Below are positions 1-12,074 of a stretch of DNA of 64,000 nt, piece by piece. A program made the translations under genes and the position numbers. Below the pieces are notes generated by a model, which saw nothing but the letters and a program-made list of their open reading frames with translations, was not told the DNA's origin and did not search any database. Origin of the DNA: Aselliscus stoliczkanus (Eukaryota > Chordata > Mammalia > Chiroptera > Hipposideridae); NCBI GenBank assembly GCA_033961575.1, contig CM066733.1, forward strand, positions 135,520,421 to 135,584,420, in the 5' to 3' direction. Positions within the stretch are counted from its first letter, which is position 1. Each line of letters starts with the position of its first letter.

Positions 1-129
1 ATAATAAGCAATTATTAAACCTTGGAACTGAAGCAGGTAGTCTCTTCTTTAAAATAAATAAATAAACAGACAAACAAAAAATGCAACCTTTTCTTTTGCA
101 ATAATTTCTAACTTCCAGAAAAGTTGCAA

Positions 130-980
130 AAATAGTATGAATAATTCCTTTATAGTTTTCACCTGGATTCCTCCTCAGTTGTTACCATTTTACCACAATT
201 GCCTTATTATCCTGAATCATTTGAGAGTAAGTTATAAACATGAGTATTTCAGTGTGTCCTAAAAAATAAGGACACTCTATTGAAAAATCAAAGTGTAGCC
301 TCCAATATCAGGAAATCAGCACTGATACAGCATCTAGCCCATCGACTCCATTCAGTACTCCTGATTGTTCCAACATGTCCTTCATCATTTTCCTTTCTTT
401 CTGAGTCCAGAATCCAGTTCAGGGTCACCTATTGTATCTAGTTTCCATGTCTCTGTCCACCTTCGATGTGGAACAATTGCTCGGTTTTTCCTTGTCTTTT
501 CTCACTTGACACTTTGAAAAGGACAGATCTGCTACTTTATTGAATGACCTTCAGTTTATGGTTGGCTGGTTATTTCCTCAAGATTACATTCAGGTTTTAT
601 ATGCTTGGCAGGATCAACATAGAAGCAATGCTGAGTTCTTCTCAGTGGATCACATTGGGGGTCTCCTATATCAAGTTGTCCCATTGCTTGTGATGTTGAC
701 TTTACCACTGAGTTGATAGGTAATTATTAAGTATTTTGTACTTATTCATTAATAAGTGACTACAAAATTATTTGAGGGATTAGCTTTAAATCAATTAAAA
801 ATACTAAAATCTATGCAAATATCCCGTTTCTCATCAAACTTTCACCTACTCGCTTTAGCATCCATTAATGATTCTTATCTGAAGCAATTAATACTACACG
901 AAGTGGTGATTTTCTAATTTCTAAATTCTTTCTACATGTATTAGTTGGTGTTCTGCTGCAAGCTAGAGCTTTCCCTTCTC
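130..980. repeat. Old LINE-1-type fragment
   Basis: The text from the fluid 'stop-at-vocabulary' style CT-rich segment around 360-700 (for example CTAGTTTCCATGTCTCT and CATATGTT-like stretches) through CATCAAACTTTCACCTACTC and CATTAATGATTCTTATCTG is a familiar, highly diverged mammalian LINE segment. Recognised by memory only; subfamily and strand are not assigned. Confidence 0.5.
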
Positions 981-1637
981 CCAAGACTTGCAGCTGAGGC
1001 TCCAGTTAGCCCAGCAGTTTGGGTAAATTCATGGTCAAGACTGTCTGGGTCTGATGGATGTTCAGTAACCTGTTCATCAAGGTAACGAAGGTTTTTTTTG
1101 TCACTAATTGGAGAGCTATTTTCACTTCACATTGGAACATTCTGAGGCTTGACCCACGCTATGGGAATTTCAGTCAGAGAAGACCCACTGTAGGATGAAA
1201 TCTGTTCAGTCATTTCTTTTCTTTCAACAAGTTCGTCTGTGTCCATTAGGACCCACTAACAGGGCAGCAGTAGCCCCTTAGCAAGGAGAAAAAGGTCTGT
1301 AGTCGCAGATAAATTAGTTCTGGTGGGTTCTTATTGCAAAAGTTTCCAATCAGCTGTGAGATTGGTCACAAATGTCTATCATTCCATTAAATTTGGAGGA
1401 GATTAGGGCTTCCAGGAAAGAGTTTGATTTACGGATACCCGGATTACTTCTAAACTTGGTTGTTTTAGTGATTGTTATTCAACTGTGACCACCTATCTGG
1501 TAGACTGGTACTACAGCAGGTGTTTATTGAAAATACCTAAAGAGGACAATCAGGTATTAAATATCTATTTTAATTTTGTGTTAGTTTTGAAGTTTTTTGT
1601 ACCTGCAGGGCCAGCGTACATCTTTCAAGGGCTAGGA

Positions 1638-1910
1638 CAGGGGTCGGCAAACTTTTGAGATGGAAATCAGCAAACTGTGGCTCGCGAGCCACAGGCTCTG
1701 AAGTAAAATTGAAAATGAAAATAAAACTATCTTACTTTCATTTATAACATTTTTAAAGGATATTATTCACATAATGGTGACTATGTAAAAATGTATTTAT
1801 GGCTCTCAAATAATTTTTAAATTGTTGTGAGGGACAGGATTGGCTCTTCCAGGGGTCTGCAAGCTTTTGAGCCAGAATGTGGCTCGCAAGCCGCAGTTAG
1901 CCGACCCCTG
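1638..1910. mobile_element. Non-autonomous hAT element with 8-bp target duplication
   Basis: Ends are CAGGGGTCGGCAAAC on the left and its near-perfect inverse GTTAGCCGACCCCTG on the right. It is flanked by identical 8-bp direct repeats GGCTAGGA at 1630-1637 and 1911-1918, the length made by hAT transposases. The interior is AT-rich without coding capacity, with subterminal GGCTCGCGAGCC / GGCTCGCAAGCC motifs. The 273-bp element is a MITE-like copy that depended on a transposase elsewhere. Confidence 0.9.
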
Positions 1911-2229
1911 GGCTAGGAAATGTCTTTTTGGTCTAAGGCCAATATAACCCCTCAAGATGACCACTTTGGTAGGGCCTTGGATTTTGTATTCATTCAAGAT
2001 CCACCTTACTTAGGGGGCTTGAAATGCAACATAAGAACTTTTCCTGATGGACAGCATGTGGAAAAGTTTTCTTTATGCATGTCACATTAAGAAATTATTG
2101 TTTAATTTATTTAGGTATGATGATGGCATTAAAGTATAATTTTTTATGTTTTATTGTTTTAGTCGTACACACTGAAATGTTTATAGATGAAATGATATGC
2201 TGTCTTGGACTTACTTTAAAATAATGTGG

Positions 2230-3985
2230 AAGTAGGGGAAGAAGAAGAGGAGGAGGAAGAGAAAGCAGAAACCAGATTGGCTACAAGATGATAATTATTT
2301 AAATTAATTAATGGGGTCATAATAGTACTACAGATATTAAGGTGAAATAAAGACATTTTCAGATAAAAGGAAACTGAAAGGAATTTGTTGTCAGGAGACC
2401 TGCAGTAAAGAAATGCTAAAGAAATTGCATTCAGGCTAAGGAAATTGATGCCAGATGGAAACTTGGTTTTATAAGCAGGAATGAGGAGCACAGGAAATGG
2501 TAAATGTGTGGGAAAGTAAAAAATTTTAAATCACTTTAAAGACACATGACTGTTAAAGCAAAACAATGTATTGTGGGGTTTATAACATAAGTAGATGTAA
2601 CATATATGACAACAAAAGCACAAAGGATGGTGAGAACTATAGTGTTGTACTGTTCTTTAATTTTACCTGAATAGTAACTCTAAGTAGACTATAAAAATTT
2701 AAAGATGCATATTGTACTTCCTAGCAACAGTTTAAAAGAGTAAAGCCAGAGGTATCCTAAAATACCCATAAAGCAATTAAAATGGGATACACAAAAAATT
2801 TATTAATTCAAACCCAGGCAGAAGAGGAGAAATCAAGACAGCCAAACAGCAAATAACAAAATTGAGACTTAAATTCAATCATATCAATAACTGTATTAAA
2901 TATAAGGGAGATACACTCTCAAAAAAGGCAATTGTTGTCTAATGAACTAAAAAAAAAAAATCAACAATAATAATAAGTATCCTGTATCCTGACTACGAGG
3001 GATTTGCTTTAAATATAAAGACACTGATTGGATAAAAGTAAAAGGATAGGAAAAAATATTCCATGCAAATGGTAAGCATATAAAAGTAGGATGACAATAT
3101 TAATATCAGACAAAATAGGCTTAAAGACAAAAGAATATTGTCAGAGAGATAGAAAGGGATATTTTATAATGAGAAAATGATCAATTCATTAAGAAGTCAT
3201 AACAATTATAAACATGCATGTACCAAATATCAGTTTCAAATTACACAAAACAAAAACTGGCTGAATTAATAATAGAACAACTAAACAAAAAATATAGAAA
3301 AACTGAGCAACTTTCTCAACCACCCTGACCTAATATTTACAGAAAACCAACAATCTGCAAATATATGTTCTTTTTAGGAGCAAAATAACATTCACCAAGA
3401 TACATCATTTCCTGTTCCACAAAATCAGACTCACTACATCTCAAAATTGAAATCTTAAGTTCTTTAATAACAATGTAATAAATTTGAGATTAAAATATCT
3501 TTTAAAATCCCCAACTATTCAAAAATTAACTCACTTATAAATAACCTGTGGTCAAAGAAGAAATCACAAGGGAAATTAGAAAATAAATCTAATTGAATGG
3601 CAATGAAAATACAATATATCTAAGTGTGTGGGATGCAGCTAAAAGCACATCTTAGAGGGAAATACATCATTTAAATGCTTCTATTAGAGAAGAAAAAAGG
3701 GTTTACAATTAATTATCTAAATTTCTGCCCTAAGAAGAAAAAATGGCAAATTACAGATTAAGTAGAAATAATAAATAGTAGAATAAAATAGAAAATGGAT
3801 AAACAATAGAGAAAATCTATGCAAACAAAAGCTGTTTTTTGAAAACAGTAATAAAATGATAAACTTCTATCAAGAGCAACAAAGGAAAAAAAGAGAGAAA
3901 ATACTAACAAATATCAGGAATGAAAAAAGGGGCTACTGCTATAGATTCTATAAACATTAGAAAGAAAATTATCATTTTAGACTAA
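2230..3985 (+). mobile_element. LINE-1 fragment, sense orientation, degenerate
   Basis: It contains landmarks of mammalian L1 ORF2 upstream and endonuclease regions in sense order, such as GGATGCAGCTAAAAGCACAT (3630-3650) and AGAAAAAAGGGTTTACAA, after ACCAGATGGAAACTTGG-like 5' text. Many stops and gaps; an inactive old copy. An inverted L1 piece adjoins it on the right. Confidence 0.8.
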
Positions 3986-3989
3986 TAAG

Positions 3990-4265
3990 TTCAACAATTT
4001 AAGTTCAATAATAGTTGTTTTGTAGGTTCCATAGTTGTTTGTAATTGTTGTTTTGTAGATTCTACCTACATGATACATGAATTGAGACAGTTTTACTGCT
4101 TCTTTTCCAATATGTATGCCTTTTACTTATTTTTTTTTCTTGTCTTATTGAACTGGCTAGGATGGCCAATACGTATTAAATTGAAATAGTGAGAGAGTGG
4201 ACATTCTTATTTTGTTCCTGATGTTAGGGGGAAGGCCTTTAATATTTCACCACTGTGATTTAGCC
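3990..4265 (-). mobile_element. LINE-1 fragment, antisense
   Basis: TCTTATTTTGTTCCTGATGT, TAGGGGGAAGGCCTTTAAT and flanking text are the antisense of L1 ORF2. It abuts the sense L1 at 3985, so the two form an inverted pair, as produced by twin priming. Degenerate, non-coding. Confidence 0.65.
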
Positions 4266-4590
4266 AGACATTTGTATTCTAATGGCATTGGGAAGCCATT
4301 GTAAGGTTTTACTTGCATGGGTGACATTATCTAAGTTGCAAGTTAAGAAACCACAAAGGGCTGCTGTGTGGAGAATGGGCTCTAGGAAGTCTAGAGTGGA
4401 ACAGGGAACAACCAAGAGGCTTTTGCAATAGTGCTGGGGAGAAGTGGAGGTGCTCTAGACCAAAGTGACAGCAGTAGAGATGGAGAGAAGTGGTTGGATT
4501 GGGGGCTACATTTTGTAGGTAGAGCTGACAGGATTTGCTGAGTTATTGAATTTGAGGTAAAGCAGAAAATGGGGGGGAAAGTCAACAACC
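4266..4590. repeat. Ancient interspersed repeat, class not assigned
   Basis: GGCTGCTGTGTGGAGAATGG followed by GTAGAGATGGAGAGAAGTGG and GACAGGATTTGCTGA is a widespread old mammalian repeat by recognition. The antisense open frame here is incidental. Confidence 0.4.
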
Positions 4591-4860
4591 AGAGTTATAG
4601 TTTAAACAACTAGGTTTATGTCAGATTTTTTTTTTCCTGTGGAGTTGAGATATTTTTCGTATTTATCTTCTTTAGAAAGGATCATTAAAAGTAGATACAG
4701 TATTTTTTAAAAATCTAGTCTTACGTTATTTAGGATTTAAGTGTGTGTTTTTTTAAATAGGTAGAACATTAGAGAAAGAATAATGACTAATATTTATATT
4801 GGAATTTTAGTCAATTTTAGATATTGGTGTTTTGAACTAAATTTATGTATCTCTTTTTAG

Positions 4861-5023
4861 GTTTGTCCAAGACTGGTTTTCAGAAAGAATGCAAGTGACC
4901 AAAGTGGATTTCTCTACAGTGTTACCACGCTTCATTTCTCTCCATATCTTTTCCTTTCTGAATCCGAAAGATTTATGTGCAGCTGCACAAGTCAGCTGGC
5001 CCTGGAAATTTTTAACTGAACAG
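4861..5023 (+). CDS. ECT2L: ECT2L exon: start of F-box
   Basis: The acceptor is a T-rich tract ending in AG at 4859-4860 and the donor GT is at 5024. The first G completes a codon from an exon outside the window; then come FVQDWFSER and the Met at 4889. The segment [19 protein letters not shown] is the first half of an F-box, the Skp1-binding motif of SCF ubiquitin ligases. The exon ends in phase 0 after Gln45 (counting from this Met). A start at 4889 cannot be excluded, but the open frame upstream argues for an internal exon. Confidence 0.92.
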
Positions 5024-5780
5024 GTTTACTACTTGTCACTTTCTAGTGTTAGGGCCCAAATACAACAATAATCTGTAATGAGGCAAATGGGGTAGCTTTC
5101 TTCCCTGAGGATAATAAAGGAGGATATCTGAACCATACTAACTTACTCTTAAGAGGAAAAATATGGGGATAATTTAAATATAGTATATTTTGTAAGTAAG
5201 GGGATATATATACACTCTTCTAATAATTCATGTATTTTTAATGATCTTTAAATACTCCATTATTTAGAAAACATTTTATCTTGGCTAAAGGAGTCCAAGT
5301 TTTTCCATGAAAAAATTATTTAAGCTTTGGTGTTTCTTTGATAATATCTTATCCGTGATAGCTCACCTCAAAAATTGCTATATAACCACAACTTCAATTG
5401 ATCTCTCTTTGGTTAGCATCTGTTGAAGAACATAAATCTAGATTTTCAATGTCTTCTGCCATTAATTCTGCCTCTGGCCTATGGTCTCCTCATTTTCTTT
5501 GAAAAGATTTAATAAAATGTAATGGTAGATAATACTTTAAATATAAGTCAATAATTTACTTCTTTAACTTGTACATACTTTCCAGGGTGGACTTGAGATT
5601 CTGATCTCAGAGAATACCTCCCTCTCTATGGTGGGGCCACGTGCAAAAGCCAACTGTGAGCCCTAAATTTGGAGCATTTAAGAATTCAGGCTTGGTGTTG
5701 GCCTGATATATTGTTTTCTGTCTTTTTACTTTCAAACTTTATGTGTCCTTCTATGTAAGGAATATGTATTGTAAGCAATA

Positions 5781-5824
5781 TGGTGGTGGTGGTGGTGGTG
5801 GTGGTGGTGGTGGTGGTGGTGGTG
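5781..5824. repeat. (TGG)n microsatellite
   Basis: About fourteen uninterrupted TGG units in an ECT2L intron. Perfect and so likely length-polymorphic. Confidence 0.97.
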
Positions 5825-6184
5825 AACATTTGGTAATCTTTGACTTTAGCTGGAGTAATTCAATCTGTTTTCGTTTATGTAAATACTGATATATTGGGGC
5901 TTAAGTCCACTGTTTTACTATTTATTTTTCGTTTGTTCCCTGTGTTTTACATTTTATTTCTCTCCTTGTCTTCTTTTGGAGTACTTAAATAATTTTTAGA
6001 TTGTTAATATAAATTCTTTAGCAGTTATTCATGGCTACTATAGAGATTACTACACTCATCCTAGGGTTATTTTACCACTTCTGAGATAATATAAAAAGCT
6101 TAGAACACTTTAACTCCATCACTCCACCACCCTCCATTTCTGTGCTTTTGTTGTCAAATATTTTAATTTTATATACATTTAATT

Positions 6185-6262
6185 ATATATATAAAATACA
6201 CACATTTATATATATATATATATATATATAAAGTCTTGTGAGATATATATATATATATATAT
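6185..6262. repeat. (TA)n runs
   Basis: Two AT dinucleotide stretches, about 6206-6230 and 6243-6262, separated by AAGTCTTGTGAG. Confidence 0.85.
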
Positions 6263-7112
6263 ACACACTATTGTTTTAGAGAATCAATATTTATTTATAA
6301 GTAACCACATCTTTACTTTTTCTCTTGCTCTCCATACCTTTCTGCATCTCTGAGTTTCCCTTTGGGATTATTTTCCTTCTGGATTTAATATTTCTTTTAA
6401 TGCAGCTTGTTGCTGACAAATCTCTTAGTTTTTGTTGGCAAATGTATTTCACCTTCATATTTGAAGGCTATTGTTACTGGAAATTTGAACTCTAGGTTGG
6501 CAGTTAATCTTTTTATAGAACATTGAAAATTTTCCAACTGTTCTCTGGCTTCCATAGCTTTTTTTTTTTGAAAAGTAGGAAGTTTATTGTTTTTCCTTTA
6601 AAGGTAATATTTCTATTTTCTCTAGCTGCTATTAGGATATTTCTCTCTCTCTCTCTTATTTTCTGCAGTTGTATCATGATGTACCTAGAAGGGTGTGTCC
6701 GTGTGTATGTGTTTATCCTGTTTTGTGTTTTGCAGTGATTTTTGAATTTGAGGTTTAATGTCCTTTATCCATTTTGAAAAGTTCTCAGATGCTGTCTCTT
6801 CATATATTGTTTCTGTCCCATTTTTTTCTGTTTTCTTCTGGGATTCCAAAACTTGTACCTTAGTCTGATTCACCAAACCCCATAAATTTCATATTTTCTC
6901 ATAAATCTTTTCTATCCTTTTTGCCTTCAATGTTTCAATCTGGACTTTTCTTCTGGCTGGCATTTCAGTTTACTAATTATCTCTTTAGCTAGATTCTAAT
7001 TTGTTCTTAAATTGGCCCACTGAGTTCTAAATTTCAGTTATTATATTTTTCAGTTCTAGAATGTTGATTTATTTTGCCAAAATTTCCACCTAGCCATTTA
7101 ACTTCTTAGACA

Positions 7113-7332
7113 TACAGAGGGTGCCAAAAAAAATGTATGCGCATTTTAAGAAAGGAAAAAAACTTTATTAAAATTATCATGATGATAACCACTTTGAGCA
7201 TCTCTTGTAATTGCAGAAGTCAAACGTGACTTGTGTTCATCTTTTGTTATCAGTATATATTGAGTATTACAATTTTAATACAGGTTTTTTATTTCTTAAA
7301 ATGTGTATATATTTATTTGGCACTCTCTCTAT
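7113..7332. mobile_element. Tc1/mariner-type MITE
   Basis: The left end, after TA, is CAGAGGGTGCCAAA...CATTTTAAGAAA and the right end is its inverse TTTCTTAAAATGTG...TTTGGCACTCTCTC, before TA. Inverted repeats of roughly 35 bp with mismatches, TA at both borders, about 220 bp, no coding capacity. The class is assigned from the TA target and TIR style. Confidence 0.75.
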
Positions 7333-8386
7333 TAATTATAGATTTTTTTTCAAAGTTCATGTCTGATCATTTCAATATCTGGATCTCCTGAGGGTCTCTC
7401 TCTATTTACTAAAAGACAAAACAAAAAAACAACAACAATTCTTGTATTTTTGTGTGCTTGGTAATTTTCATTGCGTACCAGATATGTTTATAAGGAATTA
7501 GTGTGATAATTTATGTCTCTGGATGCTATCTTCCTCCAGAAAGAAATTGCTTTTGCTTCTGGCATTTTGTATGGCTAGGAACAGATCCCTTAAATCCAAT
7601 CAGAGAATGAGACATTTCAAAGCTATCTTCAGTCCTGGTGATAGTTTATCCATCCTTATCATCCTTACTGAAAGCCTGGCGTGGTTACCAGGGCTCTTCC
7701 CCTTCGTGGGCCCTGAATTTCTATTTGTTTTTTCTCTTCCCTGTGAGAATGCCTGGAAGTCTTGATAGCTTCTAAGTCTTCCAGCCATAACCTTCTGTTC
7801 CACTTCTCATCCTAAGCTTTACTTTGTAACTGTCGGATTCCCTGAAGCGAAAGAGATGCCAACTATCAGACTTAGCTCCCTGGATTTCCCTTCTCTCTGG
7901 GGTCTTGTCTACACAGGTCCTTACTGCATTGGTAGCTCCACAATGACTTCAAGTAATTGTTTTATAATATTTTGTCTAGTTATTTAATTAAACCTTGCTG
8001 TTTTCATATATCAAAACTGGTTGCATGTGGACAATATCATATAGTTCAAAGTTGTTGTCAGTGCGAGGGCTGGTCTGAGACCAACTACAACACCACTGTT
8101 AGAAGCTCTCAGGGTCTAGAGTTAGAGTAACCAAATGCTGGATAAGTATTCAAAGATGACTAATACATCTATTCATATATAATGTTTATGTTCATCAAAG
8201 GGTATTATTCCTATGGAATAAGGTATGTTTCTTATTTCTCATAGTCAAATTTAGATGGCAGTTTAACTGCACTAGAAATCTCTAAGTAATAAAAAAAGGA
8301 ATTATCTGTGTGCCTGAAAACATTATTAGTAGGAAATTATCCTTTAAAAAATTTGCCACTCGTCTTTCTCATTTCTTTTTCTGAAG

Positions 8387-8633
8387 GATTGCTTATGGAT
8401 GCCCAAGTGCATCAAATTTGGATGGTTTCTGCCCTATACGCCAACAGATCATGAGTATGGGGCTTGGAAGCACCACTACTTGGCTTGTGTGTCCAGCTTA
8501 GACTGGCTGACACCTAGGGAAGCTGCTGCTATTTATGGGACCCTGAATGAACCCAAAACAGCCGATGAGGAGCTACAAGAAAGACAAAGAGAAAAGTGCC
8601 TAAGGAAAATAATTTGGGAGAAAATTGCACTAC
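8387..8633 (+). CDS. ECT2L: ECT2L exon: end of F-box and following segment
   Basis: The acceptor AG is at 8385-8386 after a pyrimidine tract; the donor GTAAGAG is at 8634. Reading in phase 0 gives [17 protein letters not shown], which continues the F-box fold directly from the previous exon, then a charged segment ending WEKIAL. It ends in phase 1. The open frame runs on past the donor into the intron to a stop at 8681-8683, so a plain ORF call overshoots the exon. Confidence 0.94.
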
Positions 8634-8683
8634 GTAAGAGTGAGTGGCATTTTAAAACTTTGTATCTTAACCAAGCATTGTAG

Positions 8684-9476
8684 AAAGCAATGGATTTACA
8701 TACAAATTTCCACAGAGGAGAACAGTGCTGTGTTTCTGGAATACTGACATTCTCTGAAGTATGATTGGAACAACCTCCCTTTTTCTTTTTTTTTTTTTCA
8801 CTGTATATTTCAAGTTAATTAATAAGAAAAAAAAAGATTTCAGGTGAAATATACACTGTCAAATACCTAGTAGTTCCTCTCAGGTTTATAAGACCAAAGA
8901 TTAGGTGAGAGAAGTACAAACACAGGCAAAAACAAATAAATAGGTTCAGAACAATTCAGAAGAATTGGGATTGGTGAAAAAGGAGAAGTGAAAATGAGAA
9001 CAAAAGCAGGAAGAATGGTATGTGGAAAGGGGAAAGGGGTTAGGGACGAGACATGCTTTCAGCTAAGCCATCTGACTTGCACAGTGTGTAAAAGGAATCA
9101 ACAAAACTGATCTGAGTTCTCCCATCTTTTTCTTTTTTTAACTGACTCACCCTCTGTGAGATTGTAACAAATGGGAAATTACTTGAAGCCAAGAGAAAGG
9201 GCAGAAATAGATGTGAAGTCTACAAATTGAGTAAGTGGTTTCCACAAGAAAAGAGTTGCTTGTTCTCTGAGCTTTGTTTCTTGACCTGAAATGACTGGGG
9301 CCTTGCAGCCCCTGTGCTGAGAGGATAACAAATCCAAACAGAGCCTGGAAAAATGGCTATCGTGATTGCCATTTGGAATATTGCCCTGGTACAGCTTTAT
9401 TTTTGATGCCTTTATCTATGGAGACTTGGCGGGGAGACGCATGAAGGAAACAGCCAAACGGCTGCTGTTTGTTTTT
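8684..9476. other. ECT2L intron, nothing recognised
   Basis: Ordinary AT-rich intronic sequence with a pyrimidine/T run near 8781-8802 and A-rich text. No gene, RNA or repeat was identified with confidence. Confidence 0.6.
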
Positions 9477-9479
9477 CAG

Positions 9480-9648
9480 AAGAGTTATTCAGAGTTAGAC
9501 CCCCTTGGGTGAGCGGAACATGCTGCTCTAGATTGTTAAAATCCAAATGCCAACCACGTCTCTCCCAGGCCGGGAGGGATCGGCTGGGATTACATGAAGC
9601 TTTGGAGAAGCAGCTTGTTTTGGCATCCCTAGAAGCTTTGCCTAAGAG
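9480..9648 (+). CDS. ECT2L: ECT2L exon: linker after F-box
   Basis: The acceptor is the pyrimidine-rich stretch ending CAG at 9477-9479; the donor GTAAGC starts at 9649. Entering with two bases that complete a Gln codon, it reads [19 protein letters not shown] and on to EALPK without a stop, leaving in phase 2. No domain is recognised in it. It is too short to appear in a 60-residue ORF scan and was found from splice signals and phase. Confidence 0.85.
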
Positions 9649-10372
9649 GTAAGCAAACCCCTGTCCACTGAAGGCTCAGGACTATCCCCCTGATACCAAG
9701 AATTCATTCTAGAATAATTTAGCTGACATGCAGGGATCTCACGTAATTATATGGCTTTTATCCTATGAAATAGCAAGAACAGTGGTCTTTGAACATGCTT
9801 TCTGAAGAGGGAAATATATAACATTTAAAATTTACATTTCAAATATTCTTAGCTCTGCAAAGAGGCTCTAGTATAGTTTCCATGTAAAGCTACAGAGCAA
9901 TAATACCAATTTTCCAGAAATTTTTTTTTAATGGAGCAAGCATATCCAAATGGTAATATGGGGGTGGGGTGTCCGTGGAGAGAATGGGGACATTACTCAG
10001 AAAACTATGAAGCCTAGATGATTAAGGAAATTTAAAATCTCTTGGCTGCTCCTTTTCAAAATGTCATTTTGAACCCCTAAGTTTGTCACTACATTTGTTT
10101 TAAGCACCCCACAAAAGCTAAGTTCCAAGAAACCTTTCTGGCATCCTACACATGGAAAGGAGAGGCCTAGGGCAGCTTTGGCCTCACCCCGACGTAGGAC
10201 GGAGCTCCATTTGCCACTGTCCCCAAATCACAGAGGGAGACTGAGATACTGAGGCCACCTGCCTTGTGTACAGTATAACTGATGCCCAGAGAACATACGT
10301 ATTGGTGCTCACTTATCAAAGTCAAATTAAGAGAGAAGGAGAACTTCACTTACTCCCCCTTTTCTCCTATAG

Positions 10373-10511
10373 AAGCAATGTTTCTGGAAGCCATTCCTAT
10401 CCTCTATTATCAAAGAAAAATTGGTGTGGAGTTAATACAAATGATGACAGCCTTTCATATGCTTTCCAGCCACACTTCATATTAATATCATCTCGGATCC
10501 CTGCCTACGAG
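10373..10511 (+). CDS. ECT2L: ECT2L exon: middle region
   Basis: A strong polypyrimidine tract precedes AG at 10371-10372; the donor GTACAG is at 10512. One base completes an Arg codon, then 46 codons follow, including [18 protein letters not shown] and ending ISSRIPAYE in phase 0. The domain is not recognised. It opens the central ECT2L region between the F-box and the DH domain. Confidence 0.9.
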
Positions 10512-10519
10512 GTACAGAG

Positions 10520-12060
10520 TGTGCTAAGAAGCCCAGCTTATTTGGAATCAGTTTTTTCATCTACACTAGGTGTATGGCAATCTTTTGGCCACTATGTATG
10601 AATGTGATTCAGCTCCTAAAACAAAACTGGTCTGATCTACGCGGAAGTGTACAGACACAAAACAGTTTTAAAAATGAGAAGCAATAAAGATAACCATAAA
10701 TCAAAATTATTTTTGAGAAAGCACTAAAGCACCCAAATTGCCTTGCATTTAGCAGGTGTGCAACAAATTCTTGTTCAATTTGTTGCACTTGATCCACAAA
10801 AGAGCAAGGTGATTACAGATCATTTTAAAACTTTTTTGGAATACCCATGACTTTTAATAATGTTATGTAACCACCATCTCTCAAAAGAAGAATGAATGTC
10901 AGAAATTCTATTTTGTGATCTATTAAATGAAAATGCCGTTAAATTAAAATATGCTCTTTGTATAATGAAGTTGCATACGTTCATGTTAATATGAATAATA
11001 AGAAAAATAAAGGAAGTACAAAGAAGACATAGGAAGCATGTATTTATGTATGTGTATATTAATGTATACACATACATTAATATACACATATAAGGACATA
11101 GGTAAGGGATAGCATTTAGTAGGCTATATTCATTGGCCTACTTAAAAAGTTTTCCAAAAAAAAAAAATTCCTATTTGTAACACAATAATTGCTTTCAAGA
11201 TATGAAATCAATTCTCTTTCTGGGCATCTAGGAATTGACCTAGATCATTTACAATGGCTAGCTTAGTGGATCCACATGAATGCAAGATAAGAGTTTTGAT
11301 CTCTCCTAAATAGTTTCCCTAATATTTAAAAATGCATCATGCTGATGACAGAGTATGAGTGAATAAACTGGTATAAAATAAGTCCATTCTCCTACTTGTT
11401 TTCTATATATAAAATTATGTCATAATTACATATTTGATGATGAACGTGATGGGAATTGGGGTAAGAAGTAGGGTATAACCATGTGGTAGCTCTCTATTCA
11501 GTTGAACTGTGACTGCCAGAAAGTGGCATGAGATTTTGGAAAAAAATCAGTGATTTCAATGACTTTCTAACCTGTCTCCTACTAATGAATTAACTTTATC
11601 ACAAAGAAAACTTTATTTGGTGATTGAATTCAAAGAACAGTGGTTTTAATTTTTATTTAAATGGAAAATACTTATCAATCAATATTTATAATTTAAAAAT
11701 TCATAATTAATGGGAAAACTAAATCTATTTAAGAAGTTTATTGCAAAATCAAATGATCTCAATTTTATTATTTTTTAAATGTTGTGTATATGTCTCTGTG
11801 CATGGGTGAGTACAAAGATAAAAAGGCTGGAAAAAAATAACCTAGTATTTATCTCTAAGTGATGGAGTTGCAGATGTATTTAATTTTCTCCTCTTACAAT
11901 TAGAAAAGAATTACTTTTTTAAAAGGCCAGTGAAGAGAACGCTTATCTTCCTCTTTCCATAATTTCCGGGTGCAAAAAACAATCTTTAAAAATCACAGAT
12001 TACATATTTATTAATTTTATTAATAGTCTAAAATAATGGGCTTTGGATCCTACAGCTTTG
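10520..12060. other. ECT2L intron, AT-rich, no gene seen
   Basis: Contains the hairpin at 11049-11090 and several AT-rich stretches. The short antisense ORFs at 10609-10797 and 10820-11089 lack family resemblance or splice partners and are taken as chance. Confidence 0.6.
11049..11090. repeat. Perfect 18-bp inverted repeat
   Basis: TATGTGTATATTAATGTA at 11049-11066 is the exact reverse complement of 11073-11090, with a 6-nt loop TACACA. It is AT-rich, inside an intron, and could extrude as a cruciform. No function is implied. Confidence 0.9.
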
Positions 12061-12074
12061 CTTTCATTTTCTAG

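Larger units (their letters stand above)
5840..7960 (-). mobile_element. Old LINE-1, upstream/5' portion, hosting a TA-flanked MITE
   Basis: TATTTCACCTTCATATTTGAAGG, GAACTCTAGGTTGGCAGT, CAGTTCTAGAATGTTGATTT and the 7370-7820 segment are familiar antisense L1 text. It is interrupted by a Tc1/mariner MITE at 7113-7332 and by (TA)n runs at about 6185-6262. A related copy lies at 40850-42500. The short ORFs here are relics or chance. Confidence 0.55.

Noticed and set aside
4889..5071. A 60-codon gene starting at 4889
   Set aside because: It is an ECT2L exon read past its donor at 5024; the real coding part stops there and the frame is also open upstream of the ATG.
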